Part shown: in pieces, positions 1 through 6,070 of the stretch
How the letters are laid out: every line of letters begins with the position of its first letter
Numbering within the stretch: position 1 is the stretch's first letter
Source of the DNA: CAYTSW01 sp964440605
GTDB lineage: Bacteria > Planctomycetota > Phycisphaerae > Phycisphaerales > UBA1924
Reading direction: 5' to 3'
NCBI GenBank assembly: GCA_964440605.1
Contig: CAYTSW010000059.1
Coordinates: forward strand, 1-15,556
DNA length: 15,556 nt
Notes under the pieces: generated by a model
Seen by the model: only the letters and a program-made list of their open reading frames with translations
The model's database searches: none
What the model was told of the DNA's origin: nothing
Translations under genes and position numbers: made by a program

Positions 1-233
1 GCGTGGATGCTCGCCATTCGCCTCCCACTTGCTGCGGCGCGTCGCTTCCTCGCAACGGCACGGAGCTGAAAATCGAGGCCCGCCTGTTCGAACAAGAGGC
101 GATAGACGACGGGGCGCGTGGTCTGGGTACACTCCCGACCCCGCCCGCCCTCCGGTCGTTGTCCTCCCCATGGCCGACGCGTGCGCCGACACGCCGGCGT
201 TGAACCCAGCGGTCAAGTGAGTCCCCCCGCGCG
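1..233. other. Contig-start non-coding stretch upstream of the DUF502 gene
   Basis: I see no convincing gene here. The short open frames on the + strand are arginine/proline-rich, as expected from random high-GC sequence, and none resembles a protein family I know. A TACACT hexamer at 128-133 could be a -10 box for the next gene, but no good -35 box lies 16-18 bases upstream. A stretch with the inverted sequence GTTCGAAC sits near 86-93. The region may hold the promoter of the DUF502 gene, but the evidence is weak. Confidence 0.4.
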
Positions 234-1130
234 ATGGCCGAGCAGACGCACACGTTTGGGTCCGACTTTCGCAAGTTCTTCCTGCGCGGGCTGGGCATCC
301 TGCTGCCCTCGATCATCACGATCGCCCTGGTCTTCTGGGCGTACAACTTCCTCCAGAACAACGTCGCCGCTCCCATCAACGCGAGCGTGCGCGGAACCGT
401 TCGGTGGGCGGCGCCGCAGCTTGTGGGCGTCGATCATCTGCGCGAGCACGCCGAGTGGTACGTCGTCACCGAGGACGAACTCGAGGCGGCTCGGGCCGAT
501 CTCAGGCGGCCGAACGCGACGCGCGAGCAGCTGACACCCTTCGTCCGGAGCCGGTCCCTCGCTCGCGTCTGGGCGGACCGCTGGTATCTCCACGCCATCG
601 GATTTGTCGTCGCGGTCGTGCTCGTTTATCTCGCGGGCGTCTTCGTAGGCAACTTCGTCGGGCGGCGCATCTACCAACGCGTCGAAGGCTGGCTCGTCCG
701 ACTCCCCGTCATTAAACAGGTGTATCCCAACGTCAAGCAGGTGACAGATTTCCTGTTCGGCGGCGACGATCTGGAGAAGAAGTTCCCCTCCAGCCGCGTC
801 GTGTTGGTCGAGTATCCGCGCAAGGGCATCTGGACGGTGGGGCTCATGACGGGAGAGACGCTGATCGCGATCGAGCGCGTCGCCGGCGTGCCGTGCGTCA
901 CGGTCTTCATCCCCTCCAGCCCGACGCCCTTTACCGGGTACACGATCACCGTGCCGAAGGACGAGGTCTTCGACCTGCCGATCTCCTTCGACGAGGCGAT
1001 CCGATTCGTCGTCAGCGGCGGCGTGTTGGTCCCCGCGCGGCAGAGCGCGGGACGCGGGGAAATCGAGCTGGCGGACGCGGGAAGCCGAGAAACGACCGAG
1101 CGACCGAGCGAGGAAACAACGGAGCAATAG
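234..1130 (+). CDS. DUF502 family integral membrane protein
   Basis: The product is 298 residues. Family hallmarks are visible: an N-terminal hydrophobic helix (about 18-40), a second one (about 119-143), then RLPVIKQVYPNVKQV (156-170), VVLVEYPRKGIWTVG (189-203), VFIPSSPTPFTGY (224-236) and a final ISFDEAIRFVVSGGV segment. DUF502 proteins are conserved bacterial membrane proteins of unknown biochemical role. The roughly 75-residue stretch between the two helices (45-118) is longer and more charged than the short loop I expect for the family. The last 30 residues are acidic/purine-coded and contain a doubled 8-base unit, so the C-terminus may have been extended by repeat sequence. ATG at 234 is the first methionine in frame with the conserved region; no strong Shine-Dalgarno precedes it. 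It lies upstream of hpf on the same strand. The family call is secure; the function is not known. Confidence 0.88.
   Translation: MAEQTHTFGSDFRKFFLRGLGILLPSIITIALVFWAYNFLQNNVAAPINASVRGTVRWAAPQLVGVDHLREHAEWYVVTEDELEAARADLRRPNATREQLTPFVRSRSLARVWADRWYLHAIGFVVAVVLVYLAGVFVGNFVGRRIYQRVEGWLVRLPVIKQVYPNVKQVTDFLFGGDDLEKKFPSSRVVLVEYPRKGIWTVGLMTGETLIAIERVAGVPCVTVFIPSSPTPFTGYTITVPKDEVFDLPISFDEAIRFVVSGGVLVPARQSAGRGEIELADAGSRETTERPSEETTEQ
1093..1108 (+). repeat. Two tandem copies of an 8-base unit inside the DUF502 3' end
   Basis: CGACCGAG occurs twice back to back (1093-1100 and 1101-1108), followed by a partial copy (CGAGG). It lies in the last codons of the DUF502 gene, in a purine-rich stretch that encodes a Glu/Thr/Arg tail beyond the conserved domain. 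Confidence 0.6.
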
Positions 1131-1389
1131 TGTGAGCACGCTTCGCCGTGCCGACAGGCAAGGCGGCTTGCAACGCTGAGCGATGACCTCGCAGAGCCGA
1201 GGTCGGTGGCACCCGAAAGTCATGCGCCGACGCTTGAGCGCCCGGTGTTTTCCTGTCTTTGCCCCTTCCCCCTGCGTTTTTCTGCGTCCTGCGTTCTCTC
1301 TGCTCCTCCGTGTACCTGCCTCGTTTGCGGCAGAGGCCCACAGGGAGGGCGGACTTGGCAGGGCCGCAGGGCGGAGCGATGATGTGGGC
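1120..1389 (+). repeat. Diverged direct repeats flanking the DUF502-hpf intergenic region
   Basis: Two blocks recur in direct orientation. Block A is an 18-mer at 1120-1137 (CGGAGCAATAGTGTGAGC). It matches 14 of 18 bases at 1372-1389, and all four differences are transitions. Block B at 1152-1170 (CGACAGGCAAGGCGGCTTG) is matched with one gap at 1338-1357 (CCACAGGGAGGGCGGACTTG). Block A of the first set overlaps the DUF502 stop codon. This suggests decayed copies of a dispersed repeat rather than a protein-coding segment. Whether the family occurs elsewhere in the genome cannot be seen here. Confidence 0.45.
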
Positions 1390-1458
1390 TCGGCTCCATG
1401 TGGGGCCATGACCACTGCGACTACGAGCGCTTGTGCAGCGAGCAGGAAGGACTTTGCG
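1131..1458. other. 328-base gap between DUF502 and hpf with hairpin and imperfect CTGCGT repeats
   Basis: No gene is visible on either strand. From left to right the gap holds a weak hairpin (1136-1151, 5-bp stem), a stronger 7-bp hairpin (1185-1204) and a pyrimidine-rich tract at about 1250-1312. In that tract the hexamer CTGCGT occurs three times (1272, 1282, 1289) among TCTCTCTGCTCC-like runs. Diverged repeat blocks follow and match the region around 1120-1170. The pyrimidine-rich tract, read on the other strand, resembles the loose ACGCAGAG-type intergenic repeats I recall from several environmental phyla. The hpf promoter should lie within this gap, but I could not pick one with confidence. 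Confidence 0.5.
1185..1204 (+). terminator. Hairpin downstream of the DUF502 gene, possible terminator
   Basis: GACCTCG (1185-1191) pairs perfectly with CGAGGTC (1198-1204) around a 6-base loop. It lies 55 bases past the DUF502 stop. There is no T-run after it, so it is not a classical intrinsic terminator. It could be part of a transcript end or simply part of the repeat-rich gap. Confidence 0.3.
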
Positions 1459-1764
1459 ATGCGCATCGATGTCAGCGGCAAGCACATGGACGTGACGGAC
1501 GCGATCCGGGAGTATGCCGAGAAGAAGTGCGAGCGCCTGCCGCGGTACTACAACGGGGTTCAGTCGATCGAGGTCGTGCTGGAGCAGTTGCCCAAGGACG
1601 CCTTCGAGGTGGAGTTCCGCGTCGACGTGGAGAAGCACGACACCTTCGTTGCCCGCGACAGGGGCGAGGATGTCTACGGGTGCATCGACGTGGCGTCCGA
1701 CCGGATGACCCGGCAGCTGACGGACTTCAAGGAGAAGCTGAAGAAAGCCAAACGCCACGCGTGA
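1459..1764 (+). CDS. hpf: Ribosome hibernation promoting factor, short form (HPF/YfiA family)
   Basis: The product is 101 residues, one complete S30AE/HPF domain without the C-terminal dimerisation domain found in long HPF. It opens with MRIDVSGKHMDVTDAIREYA, continues with KCERLPRYYNGVQSIEVVLE and the strand/helix portion EFRVDVEKHDTFVARDRGEDVYGCID, and ends in DRMTRQLTDFKEKLKKAKRH, which fits the family pattern of a basic C-terminal helix. Such proteins bind the 30S decoding region in stationary phase or stress and help form inactive 100S ribosomes. The frame is open upstream to 1183, but the ATG at 1459 is chosen because AGGAAGGA (1444-1451) sits 7 bases before it and it matches the family N-terminus. 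It precedes ptsN on the same strand, an arrangement common in bacteria where hpf and ptsN neighbour each other. Confidence 0.93.
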   Translation: MRIDVSGKHMDVTDAIREYAEKKCERLPRYYNGVQSIEVVLEQLPKDAFEVEFRVDVEKHDTFVARDRGEDVYGCIDVASDRMTRQLTDFKEKLKKAKRHA

Positions 1765-1878
1765 CGGATGGCGAGGCGATACCCTTGTACCCTTGGCGCG
1801 GGCGTGCGGCATCGTCAGCCGCCCGCTCAGCCGTTCGTCGTCACTGACGCCTGTCCATCGAGCCCACGGAGCCTCCCG

Positions 1879-2355
1879 ATGAAGCTATGTGACATCGTCT
1901 CGCGCGAGGCGATCATTCCCGAGTTGAAGTCCACGTCGCGCGACGAGGTGATCGAGGAGCTGGCGACCGCGCTCATCGACGCCGGGGTGGCCCCCGAGGG
2001 GCGGCGATCGGAGATCATCGACGCCGTGCTCGAACGCGAGCGCAAGGGCTCGACCGGCTTCGGCAAGGGCGTGGCGATCCCGCACGTCAAGCTCAAGGGC
2101 GTCGATCGCATGCGCGCCGCCGTCGGCATCAGCGCCGAGGGCATCGACTTCAACGCCCTCGACAAGCAGCCCGTCTACGCGGTGTTCATGCTCCTGAGCC
2201 CCGCCGACGACCCGGAGCAGCACCTCAAGGCGATGGAGGTGATCTTCAAGCATCTGAGCCTCGAGAACTTCCGCCGCTTCCTGCGGCAGTGCTCCAGCGT
2301 CGACGAGGTGTGGACGCTGATGGAAGACGCCGACAACGATCGTCTCCCCGCCTGA
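1879..2355 (+). CDS. ptsN: PTS EIIA-Ntr type protein (PtsN-like)
   Basis: The product is 158 residues, the usual length of a single EIIA-Ntr/fructose-type EIIA domain. The phosphorylation site is visible as GFGKGVAIPHVK, with the active histidine at residue 69. Other family landmarks are the start LCDIVSREAIIPELKSTSRDEV, the region GIDFNALDKQPVYAVFMLLSP and the end HLKAMEVIFKHLSLENFRRFL. EIIA-Ntr accepts a phosphate from an HPr-type carrier and acts mainly as a regulator rather than in sugar uptake. The start at 1879 matches the family and has GGAG at 1868-1871, 7 bases upstream; in-frame upstream codons to 1768 look non-native. The next gene is an HPr, so donor and acceptor of one phosphorelay are adjacent. 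No EI gene follows within the window. Confidence 0.92.
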   Translation: MKLCDIVSREAIIPELKSTSRDEVIEELATALIDAGVAPEGRRSEIIDAVLERERKGSTGFGKGVAIPHVKLKGVDRMRAAVGISAEGIDFNALDKQPVYAVFMLLSPADDPEQHLKAMEVIFKHLSLENFRRFLRQCSSVDEVWTLMEDADNDRLPA

Positions 2356-2483
2356 TCATTTGTCCCCCAGGTCGCCGCACGCCCGCCGATCAGCCGGCCC
2401 CTTCGCCCGGCGCCGCCCGTTCTTCGGCGCGACGCGGCATCGGGTGGCCGCGGGCGGGCAATCGGCGACGAAGACGAGCAGCC

Positions 2484-2768
2484 GTGGCCAACAGTGTGAC
2501 GCGACAGGTCGTGATTCCGAATCGTCTGGGTCTGCATGCGCGCCCGGCGATGTCGCTCGTCGACTGCGCGTCCACCTTCGCGTCGGACATCCGACTCGCC
2601 CGCGCCGACCGCACGGATGAACAGGTCGACGCCAAGTCGATCATGCAGGTGATGATGCTCGCCGCGACCAAGGGCACCGCGATCGACATCATCGCTCAGG
2701 GCGACGACGCCGAAGCGGCTTGTGAAGCGATCGTCAAGTTGGTGAGCGACGGCTTCGGAGAAGATTGA
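2484..2768 (+). CDS. ptsH: Phosphocarrier protein HPr
   Basis: The product is 94 residues from the chosen GTG. The phosphohistidine motif NRLGLHARPA places the active His at residue 18. The regulatory-serine region KSIMQVMMLAA keeps Ser at residue 52, equivalent to Ser46 of Gram-positive HPr, so control by an HPr kinase is possible but not shown. HPr passes phosphate from EI to EIIA proteins; here the likely partner is the EIIA-Ntr encoded 128 bases upstream. The start is uncertain: GTG at 2484 and GTG at 2496 are both in frame, and neither has a strong Shine-Dalgarno. A weak purine-rich stretch (2471-2478) precedes the first, so 2484 is preferred. Upstream in-frame sequence is arginine-rich and looks non-coding. 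The gene ends 48 bases from the convergent PIN/TRAM gene. Confidence 0.9.
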   Translation: MANSVTRQVVIPNRLGLHARPAMSLVDCASTFASDIRLARADRTDEQVDAKSIMQVMMLAATKGTAIDIIAQGDDAEAACEAIVKLVSDGFGED

Positions 2769-2816
2769 AGCGGGGAGCTGGGGCCACGGCCGGGCGGATG
2801 CGTCGCGTGCGATGGC

Positions 2817-3992
2817 TCACTCCGAGCGGTGTGACCCGCTCTGAGCAGCTTTCGAGCCGCCCGCGGCTTCCGCGCGTGAGCGCTTGGAATGAGCCGGGCC
2901 GGACCCGTCGGCGATGCGCCCGAAGATCAGCCGCCCGGCGCTGGTCTGCATCGCGCTGGTGACGGTGAGCGTGACCTGCTGCTCGATCGCGTCTCCCCCG
3001 TCTTCCGCGACGACCATGGTGCCGTCGTCGAGGTAGCCGACGCCCTGACCGGGCTGCTCGCCGGGCTTGATGAGAGTCAGCGAGAGCCGCTCGCCCGGGA
3101 TCACGTTGGGCTTGAGGGAGTTGGCGAGGTCGTTGATGTTGATGTAGGGCACGTCGTGCACGGTCGCGACGCGTTGCAGGCCGACGTCGGTCGTCACGAG
3201 GATCGCCGGGAGCGACTGGGCCAGCTCGACGAGCATCTGATCGACGTTGCTGCCCGGCACCTTGAAGTCGTCCACCGTCAGGGTGATCTGCGGGTTCTGC
3301 TGCATCTTGGTGAGCATGTCGAGCCCCCGCCGACCGCGCGCGCGCTTGAGCTTGTCATCCGAGTCGGACAGCGCGTGGAGCTCGTCGATGACGATCCGGG
3401 GGACGATGAGCGGGGCCTGAAAAAGAGCCACCTGAGCGACGTCGGCCAGCCGCCCGTCGACCAGCGCCGAGGTGTCGACCAGCATGGGTTTCGTCCCTCG
3501 GAACTGCTTGGCGAACTCGACGTACGGGATGACCAGCCGGAAGTCGTCCTGCGTCTGGAGGACGGTGGTGATGCCGAGGTAGCAGAGACCGAGCCCGAGG
3601 ATGACCTTGGCTGTCAGGACGAGGCGTTCCTCCTCGGTGGTGCCGAGGAACTCGTAGGTCTCTCTCAGGAGGTCGATGACCGCCGAGAGCAGCAGTGTGG
3701 CGATAATGCCGGCAAACGCGCCGAACAGGATGGCGGTGATGGTGGAGAGCTTGCGTTTGGGCGTGAGGTAGTCGATTCCGACGACGACGCCGAAGAAGCT
3801 CAGGATGGCGATGGCCCCGACCCACCAGTAGTCGATGAACAGGATGCCCGCCCCCTGATCCGAGGCGCGGACGAGGCCCAGAGCCCCTACGACCGCCATC
3901 AGGATGATCAGCATCGCGCGCAGCACCTGCACGAGCATCTCCCGCTGTTTCTCAGCGGCCTCGAACTCGCGTTTCATCGGCTGGTCGTCCAT
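2817..3992 (-). CDS. Membrane-anchored PIN/TRAM domain protein (YacL-like)
   Basis: The product is 391 residues from ATG at 3992 on the - strand. Four hydrophobic segments lie at about 23-42, 54-75, 84-105 and 125-145. A PIN nuclease domain follows (about 168-290), with acidic residues in the expected places: VDTSALVDGR (D173), IDELHALSDSDD (E204) and LVTTDVGLQRVA (D269). A TRAM-type RNA-binding domain follows (about 293-360, with KPGEQPGQGVGYLDDGTMVV). The layout is that of B. subtilis YacL and relatives, putative membrane-tethered ribonucleases of unknown target. The last 30 residues are Ser/Ala/Lys-rich and look disordered. No Shine-Dalgarno is evident; alternative starts are 4007 (adds MLHSS) and 3977 (MKREF). 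It diverges from ffs-dnaX and converges with ptsH. Confidence 0.88.
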   Translation of the reverse strand: MDDQPMKREFEAAEKQREMLVQVLRAMLIILMAVVGALGLVRASDQGAGILFIDYWWVGAIAILSFFGVVVGIDYLTPKRKLSTITAILFGAFAGIIATLLLSAVIDLLRETYEFLGTTEEERLVLTAKVILGLGLCYLGITTVLQTQDDFRLVIPYVEFAKQFRGTKPMLVDTSALVDGRLADVAQVALFQAPLIVPRIVIDELHALSDSDDKLKRARGRRGLDMLTKMQQNPQITLTVDDFKVPGSNVDQMLVELAQSLPAILVTTDVGLQRVATVHDVPYININDLANSLKPNVIPGERLSLTLIKPGEQPGQGVGYLDDGTMVVAEDGGDAIEQQVTLTVTSAMQTSAGRLIFGRIADGSGPAHSKRSRAEAAGGSKAAQSGSHRSE

Positions 3993-4073
3993 GCTTGAGT
4001 GGAGCATAGCGGCGGGTGGGGTCGGCAGCGGGAGCACCGCCACGCCGACCGGCGCATCGAAGCGGCCCGCGCG

Positions 4074-4102
4074 TTGTTCCGCCAATGGACCGGTCGTAGA
4101 CT
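4074..4102 (+). promoter_or_regulatory. Candidate sigma70-type promoter for ffs-dnaX
   Basis: TTGTTC (4074-4079, -35-like) is followed after a 17-base spacer by TAGACT (4097-4102, -10-like). Transcription would begin near 4109, about a dozen bases before the base-paired 5' end of the SRP RNA. Spacing is ideal, but each hexamer matches the consensus only partly (3/6 and 4/6). Confidence 0.45.
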
Positions 4103-4121
4103 CCGAGTCCCGCCGCGCGGC

Positions 4122-4230
4122 GGTCGGTGACCGGGCCCGTTGCACGGGTGCTCCGCGAACCTGGTCAGGGCTTGACGGCAGCAGCCATAAGCGATCAGCG
4201 TCCGGTGCGTCGGTGTCCTGGTCACCGACC
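4122..4230 (+). ncRNA. ffs: Signal recognition particle RNA, small bacterial (4.5S) type
   Basis: The domain IV core is unmistakable: GGTCAGG (4163-4169) opposite AGCAGCC (4180-4186), with the conserved symmetric-loop bases (C-A, A-C, G-G, G-A) in register. The two ends of the RNA, GGTCGGTGACC (4122-4132) and GGTCACCGACC (4220-4230), are perfect complements of 11 bp. Inner helices include GCAC/GTGC (4142-4145 with 4205-4208) and GCT/AGC (4150-4152 with 4197-4199). The whole forms one hairpin of about 109 nt with no Alu domain, the short 4.5S type. The RNA binds Ffh and targets membrane proteins to FtsY/SecYEG. The apical tetraloop is UGAC closed by a U-G pair rather than the usual GGAA; it fits the URRC class. 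Location just upstream of dnaX is a known synteny in many bacteria. Exact ends are inferred from pairing. Confidence 0.93.
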
Positions 4231-4238
4231 CCCGCGCG

Positions 4239-4260
4239 CCGGCGGGCGCCCTCACGCCGG
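4239..4260 (+). terminator. GC hairpin between ffs and dnaX
   Basis: CCGGCG (4239-4244) pairs with CGCCGG (4255-4260) around a 10-base loop, starting 9 bases after the SRP RNA end. No T-run follows, so it may be a processing or attenuation element instead of a terminator. dnaX begins 38 bases later and could be co-transcribed with ffs. Confidence 0.25.
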
Positions 4261-4298
4261 GGGGCGAGCCGAGCACCGAGCCAGGAGGCGAGCGTCAC

Positions 4299-5456
4299 AT
4301 GTCCTACACCGTGCTGGCCAGGCGCTACCGCTCGCGCTCGTTCGACGAACTCATCGGCCAGGAGGCCATCGCCGGAGCCCTCAGCAACGCCGTCGAAGCC
4401 CAACGCGTCGCCCACGCCTACCTCTTCGTCGGCACGCGCGGCGTCGGCAAGACCTCCGCCGCCCGCATCTTCGCCAAGGCGCTCAACGGAGGCTCCGACG
4501 AGGTCGACGCCGCCATCATGGAAGGCCGCGACACCGACGTCATCGAGATCGATGCCGCCTCCAACTCCAAGGTCGAAGAGACCCGCGAGTTGATCGCCAA
4601 CGCCATCTATCGCCCGATGCGCGGCAAGAAGAAGGTCTACATCATCGACGAGGTGCACATGCTCTCGTCAGCGTCCTTCAACGCCCTGCTCAAGACCCTC
4701 GAAGAGCCGCCCGATCACGTCGTCTTCGTCCTCTGCACCACCGAGACGCACAAAGTCCCCGCGACCATCCAGAGCCGCTGCCAACGCTTCGATTTCCGCA
4801 ACCTCTCCACCCGCGAGATCGCCAAGCACCTGGGCAACGTCGCTGAGAAGGAAGGCGTGGCGGCCGACGACGAACTGCTCGCGGCCGTCGCCCGCCTGGG
4901 CAATGGCTCGATGCGCGACGCGCTCTCCCTGCTCGATCGCATCATCGCGGCGGGCGAACAGGGCGCGACGCTGACGGTCGACCTGCTCGAGCGCGTGCTC
5001 GGCCTGCCGCGACGTGAAGGTGTCGCGAAGCTGCTCGAGGCGTGCGCGACGGGGGATCCGAAGACGGCGCTCGAAACTGCCGATGGGCTCATCTCGGGCG
5101 GGACGGACATCGACCAGTTGCTGCCCGCCATCGCCGAGCGATGCCGGGACCTGATGGTGCTGCGCGTCTGCGGCCCCGAGACGACACTCGTCGACCTCAC
5201 CGGCGCCTCCCGCGAAGCCGCGGTTGCGCAGGCCGAGCAGTACGACGAAGCCGGGCTAACGCACATGATCGCGTTGTGCGAGTCGGTGTCGGGCCGATTG
5301 CGATCGAGCTCGGCGCCGCGGGCCGTGTTCGACGCGTTGATCGTCCGGCTGGCGCTCACCGAGCGCGTGGCGAGTGTCGCGGCCCTGCTCGAAGGCAAGC
5401 CGGCACCGGCAAGCGCGAGCGGAGGCGGGAGTGGGGGCGTTCGAAAAAAACGCTGA
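4299..5456 (+). CDS. dnaX: DNA polymerase III subunit gamma-like short form (frame-0 dnaX product)
   Basis: Ribosomes that do not shift read CGA AAA AAA CGC TGA and stop at 5454-5456, giving 385 residues. This form retains the AAA+ ATPase domain, lid and oligomerisation domain (III), but lacks the linker and C-terminal domain of tau. That is the size relationship between gamma and tau in E. coli. Here the short form is the zero-frame product and the long form needs the shift, the reverse of E. coli as I recall it. Whether both forms are made cannot be seen from sequence alone. Confidence 0.8.
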   Translation: MSYTVLARRYRSRSFDELIGQEAIAGALSNAVEAQRVAHAYLFVGTRGVGKTSAARIFAKALNGGSDEVDAAIMEGRDTDVIEIDAASNSKVEETRELIANAIYRPMRGKKKVYIIDEVHMLSSASFNALLKTLEEPPDHVVFVLCTTETHKVPATIQSRCQRFDFRNLSTREIAKHLGNVAEKEGVAADDELLAAVARLGNGSMRDALSLLDRIIAAGEQGATLTVDLLERVLGLPRREGVAKLLEACATGDPKTALETADGLISGGTDIDQLLPAIAERCRDLMVLRVCGPETTLVDLTGASREAAVAQAEQYDEAGLTHMIALCESVSGRLRSSSAPRAVFDALIVRLALTERVASVAALLEGKPAPASASGGGSGGVRKKR

Positions 5457-5989
5457 GGGCGGACGCCGCGGCGGCGTCGCCGCCGACTGACGTTCGCCCC
5501 GAACGAAACGAGCGGCCGGCCCCCGAGCCGGCGCCCGCGTCGAAGCCGACGCCGGCGCCCGCTCATGCTTCCGAGTCAAAGCGGCAGACGCCCACCCCCT
5601 CTACGTCTGCTGCCATCGCGCCCGATCAACTCTGGGAGGCGCTGCGGACCCGAGCGGCCGAGCGGCCGGCGGCCCAGGCCGTGCTCGAGTCCGTCGACTT
5701 CCTCGGCGTCGAGGGCGACCGCGTCAGGCTCAAGCCGCACGCGGGGCACCGGGCCGACCTGCTCGAGCCGCGACTCGGTTGGCTGGCACAGACCGCCCGT
5801 GAGCTGCTCGGCCGCGACATCCAAGTCGTGCTGGAGTCCGACGCCGAAATGAAGAATGAGTCCGAAGTGGTGACAGACGCCCGGGTGCTGCGCGAGGCGA
5901 TGCAGGACCCGATCGTCCGCAAGGCCGCCGAACTCTTCGAGGGGCGAGTCGTCCGCGTCGAGGAGGAGAGCGGCGACGGAGCGACGTAG
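4299..5989 (+). CDS. dnaX: DNA polymerase III subunit tau (full-length dnaX product, by -1 frameshift)
   Basis: This is the clamp-loader ATPase of the replisome. Frame 0 runs from ATG 4299 to Lys384 (ending at 5450). A -1 shift on A AAA AAA then opens the frame read from 5450 to the stop at 5987-5989, for 563 residues in all. Visible motifs are Walker A GTRGVGKT (45-52), Walker B VYIIDEVH (113-120), sensor 1 VLCTTETHK (144-152) and the SRC arginine finger (159-161). After the shift comes a Pro/Ala-rich linker and a compact C-terminal domain beginning near DQLWEALRTRAAERPA; in tau this part contacts polymerase and helicase. The zinc cysteines normally found between Walker A and the IDAAS motif are missing. 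The start is supported by AGGAGG at 4283-4288, 10 bases upstream. The usual partners ybaB and recR do not follow. Confidence 0.9.
5427..5484 (+). promoter_or_regulatory. dnaX -1 programmed ribosomal frameshift signal
   Basis: The signal has three parts. A Shine-Dalgarno-like GGGAG (5427-5431) lies 12 bases before the slippery heptamer A AAA AAA (5444-5450), which is in the correct register for tandem slippage, and the zero-frame TGA is at 5454-5456. Seven bases after the heptamer a hairpin starts: GGCGG-ACGCC (5458-5467) pairs with GGCGT (5473-5477) and CCGCC (5480-5484). It has a 5-base loop and a 2-base bulge. The upstream element, slippery site and downstream hairpin match the layout of the E. 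coli dnaX cassette. Transcriptional slippage on the seven A's, as in Thermus, is an alternative mechanism that would give the same products. Confidence 0.85.
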
Positions 5990-6022
5990 CACCCCGGTCG
6001 CGTGACACGCGCCCTGACAAAG

Positions 6023-6066
6023 CGATGCGCAGTGAGCATCGATCGCGAGCTCGACGGCCCTCGAGC
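6023..6066. terminator. Hairpins in the gap between convergent dnaX and PTPS genes
   Basis: Two short perfect inverted repeats lie between the convergent stops: CGATGC/GCATCG (6023-6028 with 6036-6041, loop 7) and GCTCGA/TCGAGC (6049-6054 with 6061-6066, loop 6). A bidirectional terminator would be expected here, but neither hairpin has an adjacent T-run, so the assignment rests on position. Confidence 0.3.
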
Positions 6067-6070
6067 GGGC

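Noticed and set aside
86..93. GTTCGAAC near the start as a tRNA T-loop
   Set aside because: No acceptor, D- or anticodon-arm pairing was found around it.
213..1487. Long open frame on the - strand (424 codons) over DUF502 and the gap before hpf
   Set aside because: It is rich in Arg/Ala/Asp with no family resemblance. It lies opposite a clear DUF502 gene and spans non-coding repeats; high-GC sequence readily gives such shadows.
2889..3998. 369-codon + strand frame opposite the PIN/TRAM gene
   Set aside because: It is an Asp/Val/Glu/Leu-rich antisense frame. The - strand has four membrane helices and PIN/TRAM motifs.
5454..5456. dnaX as a broken gene or pseudogene because of the in-frame stop
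   Set aside because: The stop sits exactly in a frameshift cassette with correct register, spacing and hairpin, and coding quality continues in the -1 frame, so recoding is the better explanation.
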